Positions 46,608-56,934 of a DNA stretch of 64,000 nt are shown piece after piece. Numbering within the stretch: position 1 is the stretch's first letter; the number at the start of each line of letters is the position of its first letter. The notes below the pieces were generated by a model that saw nothing but the letters and a program-made list of their open reading frames with translations, was not told the DNA's origin and did no database searches. A program made the position numbers and the translations under genes. Where the stretch lies: NCBI GenBank assembly GCA_030750865.1, contig JASMHE010000012.1, positions 21,204-85,203 on the forward strand, in the 5' to 3' direction. The DNA comes from Alphaproteobacteria bacterium (lineage in GTDB: Bacteria; Pseudomonadota; Alphaproteobacteria; Micavibrionales; Micavibrionaceae).

Positions 46608-48260
46608 ATGACAGCACCTGTGCGTGAAGACCGTGAAGTCATGGAATATGATGTTGTGATTGTCGGTGGCGGCCCTGCGGGGTTATCGACGGCCATTCGG
46701 CTGAAACAGCTTTGTCAGGACCATGATAAAACACTGGAAGTCTGTGTGCTGGAAAAAGGCGCAGAAATCGGCGCGCATTCTTTGTCCGGCGCCGTGCTGG
46801 AACCGCGTTCTTTGACCGAACTTTTTCCGGACTGGAAAGAGATGGGCGCGCCGCTGAAAACACCTGTAACAGCGGATAAATTCCGCTTTCTGACGGCAAA
46901 GGGCTCCTTCGGTTTGCCAACGCCGCCGCAGATGCATAACAAAGGCAATTATATCATCAGTCTTGGCGAGTTGACGAAATGGCTTGCCGAACAGGCCGAA
47001 GGTCTGGGCGTTGAAATCTTTCCGGGCTTTGCCGGTGCGGAGGTGTTGTATAATGAAGACGGTGCGGTTATCGGCGTTGCCACAGGTGATATGGGTGTCG
47101 GCAAGGACGGTGAGAAGACAGGCGGCTATACACCGGGGGTCGAAATACAGGCAAAACAGACTGTCTTTGCCGAAGGATGCCACGGTTCGTTGACAAAACA
47201 GCTGATTGAAAAATTTGATCTGCGCAAGGATAGTGATCCGCAGACCTATGGGCTGGGTATCAAGGAAATCTGGGAAATTCCGGCCGATAAACATCAAAAG
47301 GGACTGACATTACACACGGTCGGGTGGCCGCTGGATAAAAAGACATATGGCGGGTCGTGGATGTATCACATGGATAACAACCAGATATCTATCGGATTTG
47401 TTGTCGGGCTGGATTACCGCAATCCGTACTTATCGCCGTTTGGTGAAATGCAGCGCTTTAAATTGCACCCCGAAATCAAGGCTTATCTGGAGGGCGGTCG
47501 CCGTGTGTCTTACGGTGCACGGGCGCTGGTCGAGGGCGGCTATCAGTCGTTGCCGAAACTGACATTTCCGGGCGGCGTGCTGGTGGGGGATACAGCCGGT
47601 TTTCTGAATGTGCCGAAAATCAAAGGCAATCATACAGCGATCAAGTCGGGCATGGTCGCCGCAGAATCACTGTTTGCGCTGTTCGATTTATCAGCAGAGG
47701 TGCAGGCAGGGCAGGAATGTTTTGTCTATGCCGACAATATGAAGAAAAGCTGGCTTTGGAAAGAACTGAAGAAAGTGCGCAATATTCGGCCGGGATTCCG
47801 TTTTGGTTTATGGGTAGGCATGTTACATGCCGCATTCCAGACGGTTGGCGGATGGGTGTTGCCATACACGTTGAAAAATCATGCCGATCATGCCCAGCTT
47901 ATGACGACGGACAAGGCGGACATGATTGAATACCCGAAACCGGATAATGTGTTTACCTTTGACCGCCTGACATCTGTGCGTTTGTCGAACACATATCACG
48001 AAGAAAACCAGCCGGTGCATCTGAAGCTGGCCGACCCGTCTATACCGGTGGAAAAGAATTTGCCCGATTATGCCGAACCCGCCCAGCGATATTGTCCGGC
48101 GGCTGTATATGAAATTGTCGAAGAACAGGGGCAGCAGAAATTTGTGATCAATGCGCAGAACTGTGTGCATTGTAAAACATGTGACATCAAAGATCCGGCG
48201 CAGAATATTAACTGGACGGTGCCTGAAGGCGGGGGCGGTCCGAACTATTCCGGTATGTAA
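46608..48260 (+). CDS. Electron transfer flavoprotein-ubiquinone oxidoreductase
   Basis: Membrane-associated flavoprotein that passes electrons from reduced ETF to ubiquinone. The 550-residue product has an FAD motif [20 protein letters not shown], then [13 protein letters not shown] and [18 protein letters not shown]. The C-terminal 4Fe-4S region is [19 protein letters not shown] followed by [15 protein letters not shown] 46608 has GTGGAGAGAAT just upstream, better than the earlier in-frame start at 46575. It fits functionally with the acyl-CoA dehydrogenase at 4.8 kb. ETF alpha/beta genes are not in the window. Confidence 0.96.
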   Translation: MTAPVREDREVMEYDVVIVGGGPAGLSTAIRLKQLCQDHDKTLEVCVLEKGAEIGAHSLSGAVLEPRSLTELFPDWKEMGAPLKTPVTADKFRFLTAKGSFGLPTPPQMHNKGNYIISLGELTKWLAEQAEGLGVEIFPGFAGAEVLYNEDGAVIGVATGDMGVGKDGEKTGGYTPGVEIQAKQTVFAEGCHGSLTKQLIEKFDLRKDSDPQTYGLGIKEIWEIPADKHQKGLTLHTVGWPLDKKTYGGSWMYHMDNNQISIGFVVGLDYRNPYLSPFGEMQRFKLHPEIKAYLEGGRRVSYGARALVEGGYQSLPKLTFPGGVLVGDTAGFLNVPKIKGNHTAIKSGMVAAESLFALFDLSAEVQAGQECFVYADNMKKSWLWKELKKVRNIRPGFRFGLWVGMLHAAFQTVGGWVLPYTLKNHADHAQLMTTDKADMIEYPKPDNVFTFDRLTSVRLSNTYHEENQPVHLKLADPSIPVEKNLPDYAEPAQRYCPAAVYEIVEEQGQQKFVINAQNCVHCKTCDIKDPAQNINWTVPEGGGGPNYSGM

Positions 48261-48425
48261 GGCGTAACATAAGGCATAATATATGTCAGGCATAAGCGCT
48301 TGTTTGATTGCCCGGCGTGATGCATCGCGCGCGGTGCAAAAAGATTTTAAAGTCATTGCGTTCTGCGCGATTCACTTTAAAACTGTAAGAGTAGCCCTAT
48401 ATAAATGGGACAGGATGGAGACGAC

Positions 48426-50255
48426 ATGAAAACACGTATCATTACAAATTTCTTTCTGCTGGGGATGTTGGCCGGTGTTGGCGGCTGGTATTTTTATGGC
48501 GATTCATCCGAAAAATTTTCGTGGTCACTGCCGTCAGCCGAGACACTGACGCAGGATTTTCTGTCCGAACCGTTGATCCGTTTGCAACGGCCGATATATA
48601 ACTGGAAACCCGAGCCTGCGAGAGAGACGGTCGCGGGGAATTTCCTGTCCGGTTATTATGCGCAGAATCACGGTGACTGGCAAAGTGCGAGCGAACATTT
48701 CACAACATTGTCCGAACTGGACCCCGCAAATAAAGAAATTCTGAAACGTGCGATGATCCTGTCATTGGGTGTGGGCGATCTGGATACGGCCTCTAAATCG
48801 GCGAAAAAATTACTGGATCATGATACGGCTGACAGCATTGCCATGTTGGTGATTGCCGTGCGCGCAATTGATACACGCAACCTCGAAAATGCCCTGCAAT
48901 ATCTTGACGATATGCCGCAAGGGGATATCACAACCTTTGTGAAGCCGCTTTTGCGGGCCTGGGTGCAGGTCGGTCTGGACCAAGAGATCACCGAAACACT
49001 GGATGAATCAACTATTCATATGTATCACCGCGGTTTGATTTCTGTGTATCTTGGTAACATCGATGATGCGGTGGAGGCAGCGGAAACCATACTGGAACAA
49101 CCCGCGCTGAGCCTTTTTGAAATTGAACGTGCGGCGGACTTATATTTGCTGGCGGGTAAAAAGGACAAAGCCAAAGAATGGTATGAACAAATCCAATCAC
49201 GCGGTGATAGTGAAGCGATCAGCGATAAGATCGCGGCGTTGGAAACAGACAATAAAGAGATGTTGAATGCGATGACCGGCGTGTCTGAAATTACCGACGT
49301 GCGGCAAGGTGTCGCGTTATCGTTGTATGATATGGCGTTGATCTTATCACGCGAGCAAAGCTATACCGTAACACGCTTATTTACCAGTATGGCACTTGCG
49401 CTGAATGATGATATTACCGAAGCCAAGCTTTTGCTGGCTAATGCGCTGGTGAAATCAGGCCGCTATGATGAGGCCGTCGGTTATTTGTCGGCCATTGATG
49501 AAAGTCACCCGACTTATTTGCCGACAATGCGTTATGTTGCCGAGCTTTTGACCGAGGCAGAGCGTTTTGACGACGCGCGCGCGCTGTTGAATGATTTGTT
49601 CCTGAACCATAATGATGTGAAATCCTTGATTCAGATCGGGGATTTATACCGCAGACAGGAAAATTATGCGCAGGCGCTGGATGCGTATAACAAAGCCGTG
49701 TCGCATATGGGAGATACAATTCCGGATGAATTTTGGTATGTGCTGTATGGTCGCGGCATGGCATATGAACGCGAAGGGGATTGGAAAAAAGCCGAAACCG
49801 ATTTGAAAGCGGCGCTGGTCTATCGTCCGAACCATCCTTATTTGTTGAACTATCTGGGTTATGGCTGGGCCGAGCAAGGCGTGGAGCTGGAAAAAGCTAG
49901 CGAACTGATCGAAAAAGCTGTGCAGTTAAAGCCGACTGACGGCTATATCCGTGATTCATTGGGCTGGGTGCTTTATATGATGGGGCGCTACGAAGAATCG
50001 GTCGTCCATCTTGAAAAAGCGATTGAACTTTTGCCCTATGATCCGACCATTAATGACCATCTCGGTGATGCCTATTGGCAGGTTGGCCGTTATATTGAAG
50101 CCAAATATCAGTGGGAACGCGCGAAAAACCACAAAGATGAAATGGCGGATATCGAGCGTATTGAACATAAAATCAAATACGGCCTGACTGCACAGGATAT
50201 GCCGCATGCCGTGGCAACGGATCATAACGCCCTCGAAGAAAGTGGTGCGCGTTAA
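48426..50255 (+). CDS. Tetratricopeptide-repeat envelope protein
   Basis: 609-residue protein of unknown function. The N-terminus (KTRIITNFFLLGMLAGVGG) is a signal peptide or anchor, so the bulk is likely periplasmic. The rest is built of TPR-like helix pairs, clearest near the C-terminus: AYEREGDWKKAETDLKAALV, then YLLNYLGYGWAEQG and VLYMMGRYEESVVHLEKAIE. Such proteins scaffold complexes. ATG 48426 follows GGATGGAG. ispE starts 26 bp after the stop; TPR-ispE adjacency is common in alphaproteobacteria. Confidence 0.85.
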   Translation: MKTRIITNFFLLGMLAGVGGWYFYGDSSEKFSWSLPSAETLTQDFLSEPLIRLQRPIYNWKPEPARETVAGNFLSGYYAQNHGDWQSASEHFTTLSELDPANKEILKRAMILSLGVGDLDTASKSAKKLLDHDTADSIAMLVIAVRAIDTRNLENALQYLDDMPQGDITTFVKPLLRAWVQVGLDQEITETLDESTIHMYHRGLISVYLGNIDDAVEAAETILEQPALSLFEIERAADLYLLAGKKDKAKEWYEQIQSRGDSEAISDKIAALETDNKEMLNAMTGVSEITDVRQGVALSLYDMALILSREQSYTVTRLFTSMALALNDDITEAKLLLANALVKSGRYDEAVGYLSAIDESHPTYLPTMRYVAELLTEAERFDDARALLNDLFLNHNDVKSLIQIGDLYRRQENYAQALDAYNKAVSHMGDTIPDEFWYVLYGRGMAYEREGDWKKAETDLKAALVYRPNHPYLLNYLGYGWAEQGVELEKASELIEKAVQLKPTDGYIRDSLGWVLYMMGRYEESVVHLEKAIELLPYDPTINDHLGDAYWQVGRYIEAKYQWERAKNHKDEMADIERIEHKIKYGLTAQDMPHAVATDHNALEESGAR

Positions 50256-50281
50256 TAAACGTAATCCGGAAGGTCCGATCA

Positions 50282-51151
50282 GTGGAAGAGCTTGCCCGCG
50301 CCAAAATCAATCTTTATCTGCATGTGACGGGCAAACGCCCGAACGGGTATCATACGCTGTGTTCGCTTGTCATGTTTGCCGATATGGGTGATCGTGTTTC
50401 ACTCGCACCAGCGGAACAGTTTGCGCTGACGGCTACCGGACCGTTCGCGCCGGCCATACAACAGATACCCCGGCACGAAAATATCATCGATAAAGCTGCA
50501 CATGCGTTGGCCACGGCGTGCGGGCGTCCGCTTGATTTCGCGATTACGCTGGAAAAGAATTTGCCTGTCGGTAGCGGTATCGGCGGCGGATCAGCCGATG
50601 CGGCGGCGGTGATAAGGCTGATGTTACGGTTTTGGGGCGTCACGCCCGATGACGTGCCTGATTTTGACGCGCTTTTATTATCGCTCGGTGCGGATGTGCC
50701 GATGTGTTTTTATAGCCGGACCTTGCATGCGGGCGGCGTGGGCGAGGATGTTACATGCTTGCCGGATCAACCGTCTTTCTATGCGGTTTTGATTTATCCT
50801 GATACCACAGTGTCAACGGCAGATATATTCCGGCAATATAGTGCGAACACGTTGAAGGCCGCGCCGATAGACACTGCTCATTTGAACACCCTTAAAACAG
50901 CGGATGATGTGATTACGTTTTTGCAGGACACGGATAATCATCTGGCATCTGCATCAACGGCATTATACCCGCAAATTACCGAGGCGCTGGCGATTGCAGG
51001 CGATCAGGCAGGCGTGTTACTGCACCGGATGAGTGGCAGCGGATCATGCTGTTTTGCTTTATGTCGTACACAAGGTGACGCGGTTGCCGCTGCACAGGCG
51101 ATAAAAGAAGCTTATCCATCATGGTGGGTTCAGACTTGTCTTTTGGGATAA
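50282..51151 (+). CDS. ispE: 4-diphosphocytidyl-2-C-methyl-D-erythritol kinase
   Basis: GHMP kinase of the MEP isoprenoid pathway. The GTG start at 50282 is supported by GGAAGG 9 bases upstream. The product begins MEELARAKINLYLHVTGKR, then PNGYHTL; the ATP-binding glycine-rich motif is LPVGSGIGGGSADAAA and the third GHMP motif is RMSGSGSCCFAL. The 289 residues are of normal length. Confidence 0.96.
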   Translation: MEELARAKINLYLHVTGKRPNGYHTLCSLVMFADMGDRVSLAPAEQFALTATGPFAPAIQQIPRHENIIDKAAHALATACGRPLDFAITLEKNLPVGSGIGGGSADAAAVIRLMLRFWGVTPDDVPDFDALLLSLGADVPMCFYSRTLHAGGVGEDVTCLPDQPSFYAVLIYPDTTVSTADIFRQYSANTLKAAPIDTAHLNTLKTADDVITFLQDTDNHLASASTALYPQITEALAIAGDQAGVLLHRMSGSGSCCFALCRTQGDAVAAAQAIKEAYPSWWVQTCLLG

Positions 51152-51162
51152 TAGCAAGCGCT

Positions 51163-51203
51163 GCACACGTGTTACCGCGCGCGTATGAGAAGAAGACGTG
51201 TGC
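51163..51203. terminator. Inverted repeat between ispE and the PodJ-like gene, possible bidirectional terminator
   Basis: GCACACGT and ACGTGTGC form a perfect 8-bp stem around 25 bases in the 63-bp convergent gap. No clear T-run follows on either strand, so the terminator role is tentative. Confidence 0.35.
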
Positions 51204-51214
51204 TTAGAGATATG

Positions 51215-53338
51215 TTAGAAGCGAGAACCTTGATCAAAACGGGTTTCATTACCGGCCAGATCATTTGCCATCATATGTGTCAGCAAAGCTTCGGTGAAAC
51301 GGCCGTCCGGTGTCAGGCCAAATCGGGCTTGGTAGCTGATGACAGCATCTTCTGTTTTCGGATCAAACAAACCATTGGCCGGACCGGGGTAAAATCCCAT
51401 TTCCATCAGCTGTTCCTGAATTTGTGCGATCAGAATACTGTTATCCTGCGGTGACGCATTCTGTGATGAAATGGTGCTGTTTGCGGCTGCGTTTGTGCGC
51501 ACGGCTTGCGGATCAATCATATCATCGCGGGTCAGACCACCCGAAATCACATTGACTTCCTTCGGTGCGGCTTTTGCACTTTTTGTTGTTTGCTGCGTGT
51601 TTGCAGACATGGTGCTGTCCGGCGTGCTTGACGCTTGCGCGGTGCGGAATTTTTTGACGATACGGTCAATATCATCATCGGAATATCCGGCTTTGTTTTT
51701 CAATTGTGTCAGGGCGTTCTTGGCTTCTTTACTATTCTGGTCGGATGAAATTTTGTACCAGTAGATGGCCTGATCCGTATCGGTTTTGCCCAGCAACCCG
51801 TTTTCGTATATCAGGCCGAGATTGTAAGAGGCTTCCATGATGCCCTTTGCGGCGGCCCGCTCGAAATAACGTGCGGCTTTCTCAGGGGAGTAGGGCATAC
51901 CGATTCCCTCGATATTGGCGATGCCGAGATTATAAAGCGCATCGGGGTGGTCAAGCGCGGCAGCGGCTTTGTACCACTGAATGGCGCGTTCTGTGTTTTG
52001 CACGGTGCCGAGACCCTGATGATACAAAACACCCAGATTATAACGGGCATTGGGCATATCTTGTAATGCGGCTTCGCGGAACCACTGGAATGATTTTTCA
52101 AAATCGACATTCACGCCGCCATGTCCTGCGGAATAGACGACGGCCAGATCGTGTTGTGCCGTTTTATCACCCTGAAAGGCTTGTGCTTCAATATCCTTGA
52201 TCATGTCCGGCAGGTTCGGATCCGCTGTGATACGTTCACGAAGCGGTGTGTCCTGTTGTTGTGTCGCGATGAAGGCATCGGCATCGAACGGCGTGTCTTT
52301 TTCGGCTGAAGCTGTCTCCGCATCTGTCTTCTGTGTAGGTTGCGGCTCGCTTTCGGGTGGAATGAATTCGACCGTCGCACGCGTAGCGTTGCCTGCTGTG
52401 GGCTCGATCGTTTCGTCGAGCGCCTTGCCGATATTGTTCATCATTTGCGCGTCTGTTTGATCGACCGCGGCAATTTCCACCAGAGCATCATCCGATGCTT
52501 TTTCATCCAGATAGGCTGTTTGTTCAGCTTGCGGTGTTTGTTGCGGTGCTTGAGCGGTGTTACCGGTGGCCAGTGCCAGAATATCGCCGGGTATTAATTG
52601 ACCGTCTTTGTAATCATTGGCGTACCAACCTGCACCGAGGGCGATAATCATGATGCAAACGAAGGCTGTGGCCTGTGACGGCATGCCCGGTTTCCACCAT
52701 TTATCGTCATTGGCGGCTTTTTTCGCTTGTTTCTGCGGCAATGCTTTTTGTTTGTTTGTTGCGCTGGCCGTGCTTGCACTGCCAGTGTCACCTGCGTCGC
52801 TTCCATCGTCAATCGGGTTTGACAGCAGCAATGTCGATTTGCCGGAAATGGCTTCGCGTGTTTCCAGCAGGCTTTCTTCAATGCGCTCCAGTTTGCGGGC
52901 GATGCGTGAACGGTCTTGGGTAAACTGTTCAAGGCGGTCGGTAATCTGGGCTTGTTGTTTGAGGGCCGCTTCGATTTTATCGGACAAGGACACGGCTTTT
53001 TCGATTTTCTTCAAGACCGGTTCTTGTTCGATCATGAAAATATCCATGCGCTCTTCAAGTGCTTTGGTCGCCATTTCACGTTTATTCATGCGGTCATGTA
53101 TCGTTAGGAACGCGCGTTCGGATTGGTCGGACCAGTTTTCAAGGTCTTCGACTTGTTGTGTGGTTTTGCGGAGCAGTGCATTGGATTGCTGACGTTCTTT
53201 TTCGCTGCGGATCAGCCGCTCGCCAAGTGTGTTCAGCAGCGTGATGATCTGGTCATCACGGCCTTCATCCGGACGCGCATGATCCGGCTGTGTTTTCTTT
53301 TTTTGTTGGCTGTTCTTCGCAGCACGAAACTTAGACAT
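51215..53338 (-). CDS. PodJ-like polar protein: coiled coil, TM, Sel1 repeats, peptidoglycan-binding domain
   Basis: 707-residue single-pass membrane protein. Residues ~1-190 are cytoplasmic and coiled-coil rich (LGERLIRSEKERQQSNALLR, ALEERMDIFMIEQEPVLKKI). One membrane helix lies at about 225-245 (TAFVCIMIIALGAGWYAN). The periplasmic part has a variable linker, then four to five Sel1 repeats (ARYNLGVLYHQGLGTVQNTE, ALYNLGIANIEGIG, ASYNLGLIYENGLLG). The C-terminus is a peptidoglycan-binding type 1 domain (QEQLMEMGFYPGPANGLFD). This order matches Caulobacter PodJ, a polarity organiser that works with the DivK/PleD circuit also encoded here. Confidence 0.8.
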   Translation of the reverse strand: MSKFRAAKNSQQKKKTQPDHARPDEGRDDQIITLLNTLGERLIRSEKERQQSNALLRKTTQQVEDLENWSDQSERAFLTIHDRMNKREMATKALEERMDIFMIEQEPVLKKIEKAVSLSDKIEAALKQQAQITDRLEQFTQDRSRIARKLERIEESLLETREAISGKSTLLLSNPIDDGSDAGDTGSASTASATNKQKALPQKQAKKAANDDKWWKPGMPSQATAFVCIMIIALGAGWYANDYKDGQLIPGDILALATGNTAQAPQQTPQAEQTAYLDEKASDDALVEIAAVDQTDAQMMNNIGKALDETIEPTAGNATRATVEFIPPESEPQPTQKTDAETASAEKDTPFDADAFIATQQQDTPLRERITADPNLPDMIKDIEAQAFQGDKTAQHDLAVVYSAGHGGVNVDFEKSFQWFREAALQDMPNARYNLGVLYHQGLGTVQNTERAIQWYKAAAALDHPDALYNLGIANIEGIGMPYSPEKAARYFERAAAKGIMEASYNLGLIYENGLLGKTDTDQAIYWYKISSDQNSKEAKNALTQLKNKAGYSDDDIDRIVKKFRTAQASSTPDSTMSANTQQTTKSAKAAPKEVNVISGGLTRDDMIDPQAVRTNAAANSTISSQNASPQDNSILIAQIQEQLMEMGFYPGPANGLFDPKTEDAVISYQARFGLTPDGRFTEALLTHMMANDLAGNETRFDQGSRF

Positions 53339-53626
53339 GCCCCGTCCTTTTCCCCAATGAACTTATTCTCTGTTTGATATCACGCTCACTATAGAATGTT
53401 GTGTGTCTGTAAGCCAAGTGATTGCGCAGAGTTGTCCACAATTATGTGACATAATATATGTGATTGCGCGGTGATCGATATGCGATGGCATTGCAAAATC
53501 ACAAATTGCATACACCGATATTACATCGCGTGTATTTCATGCTCTGTGCCGTTCGGTCTGCTATGCTTTTTCACATCATTTACTTATCGACGTTTTTTCG
53601 ATCGATGTTTTGTGAGGGCAATCAGT
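53339..53626. other. Divergent region between PodJ-like and cheA genes
   Basis: 288 bp without a gene. It contains an exact direct repeat GTGATTGCGC at 53418-53427 and 53460-53469 (42 bp apart, about four helical turns), which could be a regulator-binding pair. I found no convincing -35/-10 or flagellar-type promoter. Confidence 0.4.
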
Positions 53627-56398
53627 ATGGATGATTTGATACAGGAATTTATCGCGGAAACGACAGAAAGTCTTTCTGAGCTTGATCTGGATTTGGTGAA
53701 GCTGGAACAAGACCCGGGGAACACTGACTTGCTGGGGAGGATTTTCCGGCTGATGCATACGATTAAAGGCACGTGTGGTTTTCTTGGGTTGCCGCGTTTG
53801 GAAAAAGTGGCCCATGCGGCGGAAAATCTGCTGGATTTGTTTCGCAGTGGTGACATGGATGTCACACAGGACCGCATGACTCTCTTGTTCCAAAGCATTG
53901 ACCGCGTGCGTTATATCGTGGCCGAGATTGAAAATACCGGTGTTGAACCGGAAGGCGATGACGATGATCTGATTGCCAAGCTTGAGGCCGAAGTTTCAGG
54001 CCAGTCTGTAGAAGAAGAGGGATCGGAAGATCCGGTGGTTTTTGATGACGTCACCGAACCTGCTGTGCAGGCAGAGTCCGCTGCGCCGTCACCACAAGAC
54101 CCGCCTGCGGTAGATGTCACGCCAGTGTCTGCCAATCCGGTGTCTGCCAATAATGAACAACAAAAGCAGAATAATCAAAACAACCAAAAGGCAAAAGCCA
54201 CAACGGAAAAGAATGCCGAATTTCTGCGCGTGCAGGTTCATGTGCTGGAAGACTTGATCAATATGGTGTCCGAACTGGTTCTGACACGCAACCAGCTTTT
54301 ACAGCTTGTCAGGTTATCGAATGATGTAACGGTGGATGCGCCGCTTCAGCGCTTGAACAGGATTGTGTCGGATTTGCAGGAAGGCGTCATGAAAACGCGC
54401 ATGCAACCCATTGGCAATGCATGGTCCAAATTGCCGCGTATTGTGCGTGATCTGACGATGGATTTGGGGAAGAAAATCACGCTGGAAATGTCGGGCGAGG
54501 AAACAGAACTGGATCGTCAGGTGCTTGAAATGATCAAGGACCCGCTGACGCATATGGTGCGTAATTCCTGTGATCACGGAATCGAAATGCCCGAAGACCG
54601 TCTTGCGGCCGGCAAGCCGGAAACGGGAACAATCCATTTAAAAGCCTATCATGAAGGCGGCTTTATCATTGTTGATATCAGTGATGATGGCAAAGGTCTT
54701 AACCCGCAGGCGATCGGTGACAAGGCGCTGGAGAAAGGCCTGATTGATGACGATCAACGCCAGACGATGTCTGATAAACAGCTTTTACAAAATATCTTCA
54801 AAGCCGGTTTTTCAACAGCCGAGACAGTGACAAATGTATCCGGCCGCGGCGTCGGGATGGATGTTGTGCGCACCAATATCGAGAAAATCGGCGGCACGAT
54901 CGATATGGATTCCGTGCATGGTAAGGGGACGAAATTCAAAATCCAGATTCCGCTGACACTGGCGATTATCTCTGCACTTATTCTTGAAATCGATGATTGT
55001 CGGTATGCGATGCCGCAGCTGAATATTCAGGAACTGGTTCGTATTAATCCGGGTGATGATCAAAAAATAGAAATGATTAATGACAAACCCGTTTTCCGTC
55101 TGCGTGGCAAGATATTGCCGTTGATCGATAGCAAGACGTTGTTTAGTCAGGTCGATGACGATGAGCGCGGTGATAAATCTGTTGCAGCTTCGTTGCAAAC
55201 GGATGCAAATGGTGAGCCCGACCCGTCTGCTCTTGATCTGAATGAAGGGCAGTTCGATATCGGGAATAAGTTGATTGTGGTTGTGGCGGCCGGTGCCAGC
55301 CATTTCGGGCTGGTTGTGGATGCGATTCATGATATTGAGGAAATCGTCATCAAGTCTATCTCTTCGGTCTTGAGTGATACGGCGATTTTTGCAGGCAATA
55401 CGATACTCGGGGACGGGCAGGCCATTATGATTCTGGACCCGGCAGGGATCGCGAGCCGTTTTGAAGTGTCGGATAATATGCAGAAACTTGACGATATGGC
55501 GGCAGGACATGATCTGCAAGATGAACGCCGTGATGAGAAAACAGCAATGCTGGTTTTTCATGTCGGGCGGGGCGCACCGAAGGCGATACCGCTGGCCCTG
55601 ATATCACGATTACAGCAATTTCACGCAAAAGATATCAGTCATTCGGGTGACAGTATTGTGGTGCGGTTCGAACAGATGTTGTTACCGTTGGGCTTTGTTG
55701 AAAACGAACAAACAGACATTTCGTCGGGGATGGTTACGACGTTGATTTTGGCAGATGATGTGTCTCATGCGGCGTTTGGCCTTATGATCGACAGTGTTGT
55801 CGATATTGTTGAAACCGAAGTGGAGTTGACGACCTCCACCGCGCGTGATGGTGTGATCGGCAGCATGACAATTGACGGTAAGGTTGTTGATGTCGTGGAT
55901 ATTACGCACTATCTTGATCGCAGCAAAGCAGATTTCTTTTCAGTTGATGCGCATGCAGGAACGCCATTTGCCGGAGAGGATAAAGACGGCAATGTCGTTC
56001 CCGTGCAGCAAGATGGTGTCAGTGCGCTGATTGTCGATGACAGTCCGTTTTTCAGAAATATGTTGTCCCCGATTTTACGCGCTGCGGGATATCGCGTCAC
56101 TGTCAGTGAAGATGCCGTGTCGGCAATTTCATTACATGATAAAGGCAAGATGTTTGATGTTATCTTAAGCGATATCGAAATGCCGCAAATGACGGGGTAT
56201 GAGTTTGTCGAGAAGATGCGCGCAGATTCGGCGTGGAAAGATTTGCCCTTTATTGCGTTGACCTCACACACCACACCGCAGGACATCGAATATGGTTATC
56301 AGAAGGGGTTCACTGAATATATCGGTAAATTGAACAAGGATGAATTGATCCGCACGATGCGGTCTGTTCTGGCAAAAAAAGAAGTAAAAGCAAGTTGA
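53627..56398 (+). CDS. cheA: Hybrid CheA histidine kinase with two CheW-like domains and a receiver
   Basis: Chemotaxis-type kinase of 923 residues. HPt has His44 in LMHTIKGTCGFLG. After an acidic Ser/Gln-rich linker come the dimerisation and ATPase domains (LVLTRNQLLQLVRL, MVRNSCDHGIEMPEDR, VSGRGVGMDVVRTNI). A CheW-like domain follows (ALILEIDDCRYAMPQ). A second, more diverged CheW-like region (MLVFHVGRGAPKAIPLALI) comes next, then a C-terminal receiver with Asp849 in VILSDIEMPQMTGYEF. There is no P2-type CheY-docking domain evident. The true start is ATG 53627 (GAGGG upstream). It is followed by cheW and cheB, with no cheY or cheR nearby. Confidence 0.92.
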   Translation: MDDLIQEFIAETTESLSELDLDLVKLEQDPGNTDLLGRIFRLMHTIKGTCGFLGLPRLEKVAHAAENLLDLFRSGDMDVTQDRMTLLFQSIDRVRYIVAEIENTGVEPEGDDDDLIAKLEAEVSGQSVEEEGSEDPVVFDDVTEPAVQAESAAPSPQDPPAVDVTPVSANPVSANNEQQKQNNQNNQKAKATTEKNAEFLRVQVHVLEDLINMVSELVLTRNQLLQLVRLSNDVTVDAPLQRLNRIVSDLQEGVMKTRMQPIGNAWSKLPRIVRDLTMDLGKKITLEMSGEETELDRQVLEMIKDPLTHMVRNSCDHGIEMPEDRLAAGKPETGTIHLKAYHEGGFIIVDISDDGKGLNPQAIGDKALEKGLIDDDQRQTMSDKQLLQNIFKAGFSTAETVTNVSGRGVGMDVVRTNIEKIGGTIDMDSVHGKGTKFKIQIPLTLAIISALILEIDDCRYAMPQLNIQELVRINPGDDQKIEMINDKPVFRLRGKILPLIDSKTLFSQVDDDERGDKSVAASLQTDANGEPDPSALDLNEGQFDIGNKLIVVVAAGASHFGLVVDAIHDIEEIVIKSISSVLSDTAIFAGNTILGDGQAIMILDPAGIASRFEVSDNMQKLDDMAAGHDLQDERRDEKTAMLVFHVGRGAPKAIPLALISRLQQFHAKDISHSGDSIVVRFEQMLLPLGFVENEQTDISSGMVTTLILADDVSHAAFGLMIDSVVDIVETEVELTTSTARDGVIGSMTIDGKVVDVVDITHYLDRSKADFFSVDAHAGTPFAGEDKDGNVVPVQQDGVSALIVDDSPFFRNMLSPILRAAGYRVTVSEDAVSAISLHDKGKMFDVILSDIEMPQMTGYEFVEKMRADSAWKDLPFIALTSHTTPQDIEYGYQKGFTEYIGKLNKDELIRTMRSVLAKKEVKAS

Positions 56399-56416
56399 TG
56401 AACAAGAGGGCAATAA

Positions 56417-56908
56417 ATGTCTGACATAGAGCATAAAAACGGCGAAAGCGGCCAGTATTTGATTTTGAATATAGACGCCCATTATTTCGCGGTGAGCGTC
56501 AAGAACATACAGGATGTCATTCGGGAGAATAAAAAAACGCCTGTGCCGCTGTCGAAAGACAACATTAACGGCGTTTTGAATTTGCGCGGTCATATCGTGA
56601 CTGAAATCGATGTTGCGCAAAGCCTCGGCCTGTCGAAAGCGACCGATCGAGGGGCTGGCGATGGCTTTGCGGTTGTCGTCAATGTCGATGGAGAGGCCTA
56701 TAGTTTCCGGTTTGGCGGTGTCGGTGATGTGATTGAAATTGAAACCGATCAGATCGATCCGTTGCCCGAGACGCTTCAGAAATCATGGCACCGTGTTGCC
56801 GTAGGTGTGTATCGCATGCCCGAACATCTGGTTGTCTTGCTTGATCTGGATATGCTGATTGCACAGATCAAGTCGTCGTGTCGTAGCGTCGTAAATGCTG
56901 TGAACTGA
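56417..56908 (+). CDS. cheW: Chemotaxis coupling protein CheW
   Basis: Single CheW domain of 163 residues linking receptors to CheA. It has QYLILNIDAHYFAVSV, GVLNLRGHIVTEIDVAQSLGL split over the conserved NLRG turn, and HLVVLLDLDMLI at the end. AGAGGGCAATAA precedes the ATG. It starts 18 bp after cheA and 26 bp before cheB. Confidence 0.93.
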   Translation: MSDIEHKNGESGQYLILNIDAHYFAVSVKNIQDVIRENKKTPVPLSKDNINGVLNLRGHIVTEIDVAQSLGLSKATDRGAGDGFAVVVNVDGEAYSFRFGGVGDVIEIETDQIDPLPETLQKSWHRVAVGVYRMPEHLVVLLDLDMLIAQIKSSCRSVVNAVN

Positions 56909-56934
56909 TGCGGGTGTTTTTCAGGTAAAATACT

